From: Dehalococcoidia bacterium
GTDB lineage: Bacteria > Chloroflexota > Dehalococcoidia > Lucifugimonadales > Lucifugimonadaceae
NCBI GenBank assembly: GCA_012270805.1
Contig: JAAXHR010000092.1
Location: forward strand, 1 to 22,015
Direction of reading: 5' to 3'
Length of the DNA stretch: 22,015 nucleotides
Part shown: positions 14,379 through 21,556 of the stretch, piece by piece
Layout of the letters: each line of letters begins with the position of its first letter
How positions within the stretch are numbered: position 1 is the first letter of the stretch
Notes under the pieces: model-generated
Database searches by the model: none
Told to the model about the DNA's origin: nothing
What the model saw: only the letters and a program-made list of their open reading frames with translations
Position numbers and translations under genes: made by a program

Positions 14379-15509
14379 ATGTTGCGTGAGATACACGACG
14401 AATTCGAGTACAGGCCCCAAGGCAGACAGCCACTCGGCATCGGGAAGGTGAATATCAAGGTCGTTGGCGTGGGTGGCGGCGGCTCTAACGCCGTGAACCG
14501 CATGTTTAGTGACCCGATCGATACGGTCGACTATATCGTCATGAACACCGACGCTCAGGCGTTGGAGTTGGCGACCGTGCCAACCGGTCTCCGCGTGGGC
14601 GACAACACCGCTCGAGGCATGGGTGTCGGAGGAGATCCTTCACAGGGCCGCATCTGTCATGAGGAAAACCGCGAAGAGATCGCTGAGGTCTTGGATGGTG
14701 CGGACCTGGTATTTGTCACTGCTGGTATGGGTGGTGGAACAGGAACCGGAGGGGCGCCTGTCGTTGCGCAGATAGCAAAGCAACAGGGCGCACTCACGAT
14801 CGGTGTATGCACGATGCCGTTCACCTTTGAGGGAACTCACCGCATGGGGAAGGCAGAGGAAGGCGTGAATGAGCTTCAGGAATACGTGGACACGCTCATC
14901 CGCATCCCCAACGACCGATTGCTTGACGCGGCGGCTCCAGACACGACGACTCAGGAAGCTTGGCGCATGGCTGACAAGGTTCTCAAGGATGGTGTCGAGG
15001 GTATAGCTCGGGTGATAATCGAACCCGGAGAGGTCAATTTGGACTTCGCCGATGTGCGCGCAGTGATGACGAATGCCGGTCCAGCGTGGATGGGTGTGGG
15101 ACAAGCGTCTGATGTTGATCCGGGCGGCGCGTTGCAAGCCGTCAACAAGGCGCTGGAAAGCCCGTTGCTCGACGTGGATATCACTGGTGCTCAGCGAGCG
15201 TTGGTGAACATCACTGGCGGCCCTGGCATGAGGATGTACAGCGTCCAAGAGATTTCGAGTATCGTCCAGAGCAAGATGACGGCACAGTCGAACATCATCC
15301 TCGGAACCGCGCGCCAGGCCAACATGGGTCACAACATCCGAGTGATCGTCATTGCCACTGGCTTCCCGTCCGACGAGGAGCAGCGCATGATGGACACGGA
15401 GATGATCGAGAAGGCGATCGAGAATCCGGAAGAGATGATACTACCGCCTTTCCTGAGGAGGCACCTGCAGGAGCTTGAGAAGAAGGGGCTACGCCAGAGA
15501 TCCTTATAG
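14379..15509 (+). CDS. ftsZ: Cell division GTPase FtsZ
   Basis: FtsZ polymerises into the cytokinetic ring at midcell. The 376 residues contain the G-loop region VGGGGSNAV (31-39), the tubulin signature GGGTGTG (118-124), the FEGTHRM segment (150-156), and the T7 synergy loop NLDFADV (220-226) needed for GTP hydrolysis. The globular domain ends near ATGF (326-329). What follows is unusual: a linker of only about 25 residues, the peptide PPFLRR (356-361) resembling the conserved C-terminal peptide that binds FtsA/SepF, then a basic helical tail to residue 376. Start ATG 14379 has AAGGA 7 nt upstream; the ATG at 14319 has no such site. The gene is not beside ftsA or other division genes. Confidence 0.95.
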   Translation: MLREIHDEFEYRPQGRQPLGIGKVNIKVVGVGGGGSNAVNRMFSDPIDTVDYIVMNTDAQALELATVPTGLRVGDNTARGMGVGGDPSQGRICHEENREEIAEVLDGADLVFVTAGMGGGTGTGGAPVVAQIAKQQGALTIGVCTMPFTFEGTHRMGKAEEGVNELQEYVDTLIRIPNDRLLDAAAPDTTTQEAWRMADKVLKDGVEGIARVIIEPGEVNLDFADVRAVMTNAGPAWMGVGQASDVDPGGALQAVNKALESPLLDVDITGAQRALVNITGGPGMRMYSVQEISSIVQSKMTAQSNIILGTARQANMGHNIRVIVIATGFPSDEEQRMMDTEMIEKAIENPEEMILPPFLRRHLQELEKKGLRQRSL

Positions 15510-15557
15510 CTCGGTTCGATAATCACGCCGTTGGCCGGCCGGATAAATCGCAACTTC

Positions 15558-15593
15558 CAACCGCGTCGCTTGGTTTTTCAGGCGACGCGGTTG
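15558..15593. terminator. 12-bp perfect hairpin between ftsZ and the enolase-family gene
   Basis: CAACCGCGTCGC (15558-15569) pairs perfectly with GCGACGCGGTTG (15582-15593) around a 12-nt loop with five T residues. It lies 48 nt after the ftsZ stop and overlaps the last codons of the convergent enolase-family gene, whose TGA (15578-15580) is in the loop. It probably serves as a bidirectional terminator or 3' stabiliser. Confidence 0.6.
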
Positions 15594-16735
15594 TCGTCTA
15601 TATAGTCCCAGTTGAAGTCCATTCCTAGCCCCGGTCCCTGAGGAAGAATGACGTTGCCTTTATCATCCAGCGGATCGCACGGGGTGTTGAGATATGGTGG
15701 CGTGGCGTCGTAGTCGAATTCTGGACGCAGTAGACCTCGTTCGTAGAAGAGACACGTTTCATCGGTCGTAGCGCCGAGTATTGCGGCGTTGCCGAACCAG
15801 CCTCCGTGCATCTCGCACGGTATGCCGAACGCCTCGTAGACGTCGACGGCCTTCTTGCAAGCAGTGATGCCGCCGAAGTTCACGTCTATTCTGCCGATAT
15901 CAGAGGCGCCTTGTAGCACCCATTCGGCGCGGGAGTAGTGCATCCACGTCGCGTGCTCAGGGGCGCAGACGGCGATGTCGAGTTCGTTGCAGAGGCGGCG
16001 ATACGGTTCGACCCTGAACTCGTGCATCGGATGCTCGAGGAAGTAGTAGCCGAGGCGCTCGAGTTCACGTCCGACGTAGATCGATTCGTCGAGGGAGTAG
16101 ATGCCCCAAGGATCAAGCATCAAGGTCATTTCGTCGCCGACGGCATCCCGGACCGCTTCGCAGACCTCAATGTCCTGTTTAGGGAACGCAGGACGCCGAG
16201 GCGCAGGTTGATTGGCGATGGGATTCCAATAGATGTAGGCATGGACCTTGAACGCGGTGTAGCCTTGGGCCTTGCATTCCAGAGCGAACTTGGCGTAGTC
16301 CTCGGGTGTCCCCATGTTGGGAAATGTGCTGGCGTAGGCGCGTACCTTGTCGCGTGCTTTGCCCATGAGTTGCGAAACGCTCATGCCGGCATATCGTCCT
16401 GCGAGGTCCCACAAAGCAGTGTCTAGCGTGCCGATCAGCGACTCGTGGAATTGATGGTTGTCACGCATCAGATACCAGAGATGCTCTCGGCTTAGCGGGT
16501 CTTCGCCGACCAAGATGTCTTTCACCATCGCTGCGACTTCAGATGGGAACGCACCTCCGAAGTATCCGCCCATACCGCCGGTGTTGTAGCCGCACACGCC
16601 TTCGTCACTGGAAATCTTCGTGATGGCGTGAGTCGATGGTCGGGGTTTGTCCAGCCATCGACCGTATCCCCACTTGGTCGGAACGTTGTTGGCCTCGCTC
16701 TTGAATGTGATGACTTCGATATCGGTGATACGCAT
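15578..16735 (-). CDS. Enolase-superfamily enzyme (mandelate racemase/muconate lactonizing type)
   Basis: The 385-residue protein has the N-terminal capping domain and the C-terminal barrel of the MR/MLE group, which abstract a proton alpha to a carboxylate and then racemise or dehydrate sugar acids and similar compounds. In the barrel, FKVH gives K163 and H165 in place of the KxK seen in many members. Mg2+ ligands are likely D208 (LDPWG), E234 (FLEHP) and E260 (APEH), and H310 in EMHGGW is a likely acid/base. Start ATG 16735 follows GAGGG at 5 nt; a GTG at 16750 would add five residues without such a site. SAR202 Chloroflexota are reported to be rich in such paralogues. Sugar-acid dehydratase is a reasonable guess, not a demonstrated function. 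Confidence 0.9.
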   Translation of the reverse strand: MRITDIEVITFKSEANNVPTKWGYGRWLDKPRPSTHAITKISSDEGVCGYNTGGMGGYFGGAFPSEVAAMVKDILVGEDPLSREHLWYLMRDNHQFHESLIGTLDTALWDLAGRYAGMSVSQLMGKARDKVRAYASTFPNMGTPEDYAKFALECKAQGYTAFKVHAYIYWNPIANQPAPRRPAFPKQDIEVCEAVRDAVGDEMTLMLDPWGIYSLDESIYVGRELERLGYYFLEHPMHEFRVEPYRRLCNELDIAVCAPEHATWMHYSRAEWVLQGASDIGRIDVNFGGITACKKAVDVYEAFGIPCEMHGGWFGNAAILGATTDETCLFYERGLLRPEFDYDATPPYLNTPCDPLDDKGNVILPQGPGLGMDFNWDYIDDNRVA

Positions 16736-16806
16736 GATGCCCTCAGTCACAAGTCCAGAAAAGGACGGTGGTTCAACGACAAATACTCTATCTGTTGCCT
16801 AATCGT

Positions 16807-17319
16807 TCAAGGCTCGCGATTGCGCAGAACGTTCACTAGTCCGCCGCCGATGAGCAATGCGTTTCCGAAAATGACGGCTCCGAAATATGCTCCGGCGACG
16901 CTGTTGGCATTAGTGACGAAATCGGCGGCGAAGGTGGCGTCTTTGAAGAGGTTGAAGCCTATGTATCCGCCAATGATTCCGAGAACGAGAGAAGTCGCCA
17001 TCTCTTTCAGGGTGACTTGGTTTTGTGATGTTCCGAATCGTTTCACGATGCCGAAACCGATCATGGCTCCAGTGGCCTGCATAACAACCGCGTTGACCAT
17101 CAAGAATCCGCTGCTGCCGGCGAAGAGCCAGGTGGTGACCATCACGGTGCTGAGGACGTAAAGCGTGAAACCGGCGACGGAGGAAAGAAAGAATGTGGCG
17201 GCGACTTGGACAAGGTAAGCGCCGATTTTATAGTTGCCGCGCCAAATTATGTAAGCGACGAACGCGCCGAAGAGGATGAGCGCGGCGAGAGGAAAATATT
17301 CAGAGTAGTCGTTCAGCAT
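16807..17319 (-). CDS. Multi-pass membrane protein of unknown function
   Basis: I do not recognise the family. The 170 residues contain about five hydrophobic segments (roughly 8-26, 33-56, 60-78, 82-97 and 106-125) and a further Gly/Ala-rich one at 138-162, with short charged loops such as VKRFGTSQNQVTLKEM. No catalytic motif, signal cleavage site or transporter signature was seen. The ATG at 17319 is the first in frame. It lies after the palindromic repeat that separates it from the GIY-YIG-like gene, and 71 nt before the enolase-family gene, so it may belong to either transcription unit or stand alone. Confidence 0.7.
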   Translation of the reverse strand: MLNDYSEYFPLAALILFGAFVAYIIWRGNYKIGAYLVQVAATFFLSSVAGFTLYVLSTVMVTTWLFAGSSGFLMVNAVVMQATGAMIGFGIVKRFGTSQNQVTLKEMATSLVLGIIGGYIGFNLFKDATFAADFVTNANSVAGAYFGAVIFGNALLIGGGLVNVLRNREP

Positions 17320-17334
17320 TCGGTTTGGTTAATG

Positions 17335-17385
17335 AACCCCCTTTGATTCCCTCTTATGAATAAGGGGGATGGCAGGGGGTTTTAG
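17335..17385 (-). repeat. Palindromic dispersed repeat, copy 2 (more complete)
   Basis: Nested inverted repeats: an outer AACCCCCT paired with AGGGGGTT, and an inner CCCTCTTA paired with TAAGGGGG around TGAA. The right end GGGGGTTTTAG is shared with the copy at 3911-3952. It abuts the stop codon of the GIY-YIG-like gene (17386-17388) and fills most of the gap before the membrane-protein gene, where it could act as a hairpin terminator or mRNA-processing site. Confidence 0.7.
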
Positions 17386-17850
17386 TCAATTGGGCAACGC
17401 GTCAATGATCGCGTTCGCTTCGGCAGTTGGTCCGTTGAGTCTGGGATCCGCGACAATCGTAAATGCGGCTGCGAGTCTTTCTGCGACAGCTTCGGTTGCA
17501 GGAACCGCGGAGAAGCGGTACTGCGGCAGCAATTTGTTGATGCGTTCGGCAAGTGGTCCTTTGCGCGATCTCTCAATTGCCGTTCTAGCTGATGCGCCGA
17601 GTTCGACGATCCCGATCTTGGCTCGGAAATCGCAGTTGCTGCCACCGTTCAGATACTCGCTAATTGTTCTTCCGATGTCTTTTGTTGCTTCGATGTAGAT
17701 CGGTTCGCCATCATGGACAACCGCGATGACGCCAGTTTTTTGTCCCAACATCCATGCCGCGTCTTCAGTCAAAGGCAATGATTCGCCTTCAAGCAATCTC
17801 ATGTAGAGGGGTTCCCACTTGCCGAGATGGGCTGGTGTGAAGAGGGACAT
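17386..17850 (-). CDS. Small protein with GIY-YIG-like segment
   Basis: The 154 residues have no certain family. The segment TGVIAVVHDGEPIYIEATKD, then IGRTISEYLNGGSNCDFRAKIG (about residues 39-80), follows the spacing of a GIY-YIG nuclease core: GVI for GIY, YIE for YIG, and an Arg in the next helix. Both hallmark triplets are altered, so nuclease activity is doubtful. The C-terminal half is helical (PLAERINKLLPQYRF, EAVAERLAAAF). The gene starts 14 nt after the stop of an Eis-like acetyltransferase and probably shares its transcript. The ribosome site before ATG 17850 is weak. A divergent GIY-YIG-fold protein is my best guess. Confidence 0.6.
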   Translation of the reverse strand: MSLFTPAHLGKWEPLYMRLLEGESLPLTEDAAWMLGQKTGVIAVVHDGEPIYIEATKDIGRTISEYLNGGSNCDFRAKIGIVELGASARTAIERSRKGPLAERINKLLPQYRFSAVPATEAVAERLAAAFTIVADPRLNGPTAEANAIIDALPN

Positions 17851-17864
17851 TGCGCATCTTTGGT

Positions 17865-19151
17865 CTAGAACTCGGATAGGAAGCTATGAACTCCTCTTGT
17901 AGGGAACATGGTATCAATTGTCGCCACTGCACCTGGACGGTGTTCGTAGACACGCCCTGCGCGTTGGAGGTCGGCGAGATAGTGGGCACCCATGTAGATG
18001 GCGCCTAGGGACGCGACAGGAAGTGTAATGTCCGGATTCTGTTCGGTTTCCTCACATGTCGCCCTGCCGTGAGAGTCGACACGCAACTCGTAATTCCCTT
18101 GTGTCCATGGGCAGAATTCGTCCGCGAGTTGGATGACAACTTGACCGGCGGCCGAGTAAGTGCGTCCAGTTAAAGCCTTGATCGGATCCAGAATTCGAAC
18201 CCAGAGGGAGTCGTATGGTTCGAACGAAAGTTTGCGCGGGTCGGCGAGAAGCCATAGCAGATTGGATTTCTTTGGGTGGTGGTGAATAACTTCACCTGCC
18301 AAGTCAATGTTGAGTAAGAACCGCCACAGCGCAACTTCTGCATCGTTAGTGGCGGCGACCAGCTCGATTACATGCACTGAATTGTGCGAATGCATCGCTT
18401 CCATCTTGTGTTCGATGCGGTATGCCGCGTATCCAAGGGGTTCAGTGCCTTCGCGGTACACAACGCAGAACGCCCTGCGCCTGCCATAGCTTGGTATCCG
18501 ACGACGGTCGTAAATCCAATCCCAATCCGCTTTAGTCCGAAGCATCATTCCAATGGTTTTTTCGGCGGTTCTGTTCCACACGACGGGCGCGACTTTCTCC
18601 ATCGTCGCGACATCGGCAAAACGAATCTCACCCTTAACCTTTGGTGTAGCGCGGAATCTTCCGTCTCGTACGTCGATCTTGGCGAAGACGGTCTCGCCCG
18701 AGATGCCGAATCCGAAGCGACCGTAGATGTTACTTTCGCTTGCCCAAAGCCCGGCAATAGGGTAGCCAGCGTCGCCTCCCTCGACCAGGAGCCTCCGTAT
18801 CATTTCTCGCAGGATGCCGCGGCGCGTATGCGTCGGTGCGACCGTGACACCAGTAACGCCAAAGAAATCAGATTTTCCACCTGGAACGGTTAATTCGTAC
18901 GGTTCCCACAACGTCGTGCCGACGATGTCGTCGCCTTCGAACGCGCACACCGTTCGATGCATCGGATCGTCGATTTTCCGATACTCCAACTCCCCTTTTT
19001 GTGGCAGGAAATGCCCACTGAAACCCCGCGACTCGGCTACCGAATACAGTAAACGTTCGTGTTCGCGTGCCGGTCGAAACTCGATGCCGGTTAGTCTGTC
19101 GGAATAAGGGTTCAATGCTTTGGATTCTTTACTGCGTGATTCAAGTATCAA
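17865..19151 (-). CDS. Eis-like GNAT N-acetyltransferase, copy 2
   Basis: The 428 residues show the Eis layout: an N-terminal GNAT domain with the acetyl-CoA loop VTVAPTHTRRG (102-112), a second GNAT-like region, and a C-terminal SCP2-like domain. The likely general acid is Y143 in NIYGRFGFG, matching Tyr126 of mycobacterial Eis, and the chain ends in Phe, whose carboxylate is the catalytic base in Eis. Such enzymes acetylate amines, including aminoglycosides in Eis itself; the natural substrate here is unknown. The longest form starts at TTG 19151, overlapping the previous gene's stop as TTGA, which suits translational coupling. The GNAT core begins only near residue 22, so a later TTG (about 19115) is also possible. 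Confidence 0.85.
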   Translation of the reverse strand: MILESRSKESKALNPYSDRLTGIEFRPAREHERLLYSVAESRGFSGHFLPQKGELEYRKIDDPMHRTVCAFEGDDIVGTTLWEPYELTVPGGKSDFFGVTGVTVAPTHTRRGILREMIRRLLVEGGDAGYPIAGLWASESNIYGRFGFGISGETVFAKIDVRDGRFRATPKVKGEIRFADVATMEKVAPVVWNRTAEKTIGMMLRTKADWDWIYDRRRIPSYGRRRAFCVVYREGTEPLGYAAYRIEHKMEAMHSHNSVHVIELVAATNDAEVALWRFLLNIDLAGEVIHHHPKKSNLLWLLADPRKLSFEPYDSLWVRILDPIKALTGRTYSAAGQVVIQLADEFCPWTQGNYELRVDSHGRATCEETEQNPDITLPVASLGAIYMGAHYLADLQRAGRVYEHRPGAVATIDTMFPTRGVHSFLSEF

Positions 19152-20353
19152 AAGTGATACGGATTCCAGCCGGCGGGATTTGTCCTGAAGACGGCATCCG
19201 CGCGTAGCGCGGCGTCCGGACTACGCGCCGATACTTCTACCAACCCGAGGTTGGCCAGCATTGAGCATTCAACTGCGCCGGCATAAATGGCGGCGAGTTC
19301 AGCCTCGTTCATGACAAGATCTGGGGCGGCTGAGGTTGGGCGGCAAGTCGCACCCTCGGCGCCCAACTCGACTGCGAGGTTACGCGGCTCTTTAGTTTCT
19401 GCGTCGATGATTTGCAGGACAAGCGAATCCTCGACGGGGTATGTGCGTTGCTCAAGCATTGCTGGTATGTCGAGGAATTTCATCCAGATGGCGTCGGTAA
19501 GTGTGCGTCGCAACCGTCGCGGCTCGGCGAGCATCCAGATGAGCGGATCGTCGACCGGGCGTGCGTGCGCCTTGAGGTCATCCACGAGTTCCTGATCGAA
19601 GAGGTATCGCCAGAGGGCAGCGTGTGCGGCATCGGTTGCGGCCACTGCCTCGACGACATGCATAGTGCCTTTGAATTCGTCTTCAGGATCCTTGTCGATG
19701 GTGTAACGCGCATATGCAAGCGCGTCATCTTCCTCTTGGTAAATGACGAAGAACTCGTCCCTAGTTTCGACCGGATGTATCTCGTATAGCCACCGTTTCG
19801 CAGTGCGGCTGATCATCCCGGTACGGTGTCGACGCGTACGTTCATACGCTTCGGTCATCAGCGGGATAGCTTCATCGCGCTCCGCTTTGACGTAGTGCCC
19901 GGACCATTCGGGTGCGTGATCGTAACTAGTGTGGCGCAGATCGATGTGCCAATTGTGTGCCGGCATCGAGTTGCCGTAACCGTATCGGCCGTAAAGAAGG
20001 CTTTGGCTCGCCCAGAGGATCGATGCGACGTCGCCGCGTGCTCGTGCGTCATCGTGAATCCGTTTCATGATGTTGCGCTGGACTCCGCGTCGGCGATGCG
20101 TAGGAGCGGTCGTTATGTAAGCCACACCGGCGACAGGTACTTGAGCGCCGCCCGGCAGCGTCATGTCGAATGAGTCCGCACCGCCAGAACCTGCCATGGT
20201 GTCGTCATCCATGCAGACGAGCAACCGGTCGATTTCGACGCGGTGAGCGCGCATGAACGCAGTGCTTTCGGGGTTTGTGTGGTCGCCGAGGCTGCCCCTG
20301 ACGGCGATGCGCCACTGGAAGAACTCTTCGTCTCTAACTTGACGGATTTCCAT
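19148..20353 (-). CDS. Eis-like GNAT N-acetyltransferase, copy 1
   Basis: This 401-residue homologue has the same architecture: acetyl-CoA loop TTAPTHRRRG (81-90), a likely catalytic tyrosine Y121 in LLYGRYGYG, a middle GNAT-like domain (with MHVVEAVAATDAAHAALWRYLFD, a stretch closely mirrored in the neighbour), a C-terminal SCP2-like domain (LVMNEAELAAIYAGAV) and a terminal Phe. It is first of the pair; its stop overlaps the next gene's TTG. ATG 20353 begins MEIRQVRDEEFF, typical for GNATs, but no ribosome site is visible upstream, so initiation may be leaderless or weak. The pair looks like an old tandem duplication, now well diverged. It is divergent from birA across a 95-nt gap. Confidence 0.88.
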   Translation of the reverse strand: MEIRQVRDEEFFQWRIAVRGSLGDHTNPESTAFMRAHRVEIDRLLVCMDDDTMAGSGGADSFDMTLPGGAQVPVAGVAYITTAPTHRRRGVQRNIMKRIHDDARARGDVASILWASQSLLYGRYGYGNSMPAHNWHIDLRHTSYDHAPEWSGHYVKAERDEAIPLMTEAYERTRRHRTGMISRTAKRWLYEIHPVETRDEFFVIYQEEDDALAYARYTIDKDPEDEFKGTMHVVEAVAATDAAHAALWRYLFDQELVDDLKAHARPVDDPLIWMLAEPRRLRRTLTDAIWMKFLDIPAMLEQRTYPVEDSLVLQIIDAETKEPRNLAVELGAEGATCRPTSAAPDLVMNEAELAAIYAGAVECSMLANLGLVEVSARSPDAALRADAVFRTNPAGWNPYHF

Positions 20354-20417
20354 CGATAAATCGGTGCTACGAGTTGAAAGGGATGCAGTTATGCCGATAG
20401 GGCCTAAGAATCAACAA

Positions 20418-20423
20418 TACAAT
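20418..20423 (+). promoter_or_regulatory. Possible -10 box for birA
   Basis: TACAAT (5/6 match) lies 25 nt before the birA ATG, which would give a leader under 20 nt and agrees with the absence of a ribosome site. No good -35 hexamer is present at 16-18 nt upstream. Confidence 0.3.
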
Positions 20424-20448
20424 CACGTGTGAACTCAAATGAACCCAA

Positions 20449-21282
20449 ATGCTTGACGGTGCTACAGGAAATCCGAGTTTTGGTGCTTTGGAATCGCAGT
20501 TCCGAAACCGCATCGGTAGAAGGGTTGTGCATCTGCCGCGCACGTCTTCAACGATGGATGATGCGCGCGAGTCGGTGAAACGTGCCGAACGCTCCGATGA
20601 GTTGCACGGAACGGTGATTATCGCCGATGAACAGACGAGGGGTCGCGGACGTTTCGACAGGACATGGGACTCTGAGCCCGGCGAAGATATTCTGATTTCG
20701 GTCATCGTCTGTCCGAGACCGTCGATCTCTGGTCAGTTGACCATCATGGCTTCGCTGAGTTCCGCATTGGCGGTCGAATCGTTGACAGAATCGATCGTCG
20801 AAATCAAGTGGCCCAACGATGTTTTGGTCGATGGGAAAAAGATCTGCGGCATCCTCGCAGAGGGCTCCATGATAGCGAACATGTTCGTAGGAATATTGGG
20901 AATCGGGCTGAATGTGAATAGGCGGATTGACGTGGTTGAAAGCAGGGATTATCGAGCGACGAGTATTCGCGAGCTGTCGGGATCAGATGCGTCGATTAAC
21001 CGTGCTGAGGTCCTAAGGGTATTGCTGGAGAAATTGAACGAAGTTTACGACTTTGTGGACAAGGGAGAATCGATCATGCCGGATTGGCGCGATCGTTTGA
21101 CCACGCTGGGATTAGAGGTCTCGGTGTCGATGGGGACGAAAAACGGCGCCGGCGAGGTGGTCTCTGGCATCGCGGAAGACGTTGACGAATTTGGGCGGCT
21201 GTTGATCCGCGAATCGAGCGGGATGCTGAAAGCTGTTTCGAGCGGCGAAGTAACGATGAGAAAGAGTGGCGACAGTGGGTAG
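20449..21282 (+). CDS. birA: Biotin-[acetyl-CoA-carboxylase] ligase, no DNA-binding domain
   Basis: The enzyme makes biotinyl-AMP and transfers biotin to the carboxyl carrier protein of acetyl-CoA carboxylase and related enzymes. The 277 residues contain TSSTMDDAR (32-40), the biotinyl-AMP loop RGRGRFDRTW (64-73), KWPNDV (120-125), GKKICGIL (129-136) with the active-site lysine, and IGLNVN (152-157), then the small C-terminal SH3-like domain. There is no N-terminal helix-turn-helix, so it is a class I ligase that should not repress biotin genes directly. ATG 20449 is used; an ATG 10 nt earlier is in another frame and closes after five codons. The YggU gene overlaps its 3' end. Confidence 0.95.
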   Translation: MLDGATGNPSFGALESQFRNRIGRRVVHLPRTSSTMDDARESVKRAERSDELHGTVIIADEQTRGRGRFDRTWDSEPGEDILISVIVCPRPSISGQLTIMASLSSALAVESLTESIVEIKWPNDVLVDGKKICGILAEGSMIANMFVGILGIGLNVNRRIDVVESRDYRATSIRELSGSDASINRAEVLRVLLEKLNEVYDFVDKGESIMPDWRDRLTTLGLEVSVSMGTKNGAGEVVSGIAEDVDEFGRLLIRESSGMLKAVSSGEVTMRKSGDSG

Positions 21283-21544
21283 GCAGAAGATAGCAGTTCG
21301 GGTCAAACCGCGTTCGTCGGAAGATCGCATTGTCAGTCGAGATTCCGAGACGGCTGTGTTGGAGGTTCGAGTCAAAGCTGCGCCAGTGAACAACGCCGCG
21401 AACGAATCGGTGATCAGATTGATATCAAAGGCATTCAAAGTTCCTAAATCGAAGATACGGATCTCAAAAGGGGCAAAATCGCGCGACAAAATTGTGGGGA
21501 TTGATTCTGTTTCGTTGGATATGTCGCGGATTAGGAACGATTGA
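21266..21544 (+). CDS. YggU/DUF167 family protein
   Basis: The 92-residue protein matches the compact alpha/beta DUF167 fold: IAVRVKPRSSEDRI near the start, AVLEVRVKAAPVNNAANESVIRLISKAFKV in the middle (residues about 30-59, the family's signature), and KIRISKGAKSRDKIVGI at the end. The role is unknown; small basic proteins of this family are widespread. Two GTG starts are possible, 21266 (used, overlapping birA by 17 nt) and 21275 (overlap 8 nt, nearer the family's usual start). The overlap implies translational coupling with birA. It is convergent with trmD, 12 nt apart. Confidence 0.88.
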   Translation: MATVGRQKIAVRVKPRSSEDRIVSRDSETAVLEVRVKAAPVNNAANESVIRLISKAFKVPKSKIRISKGAKSRDKIVGIDSVSLDMSRIRND

Positions 21545-21556
21545 AATATTCGAAGT

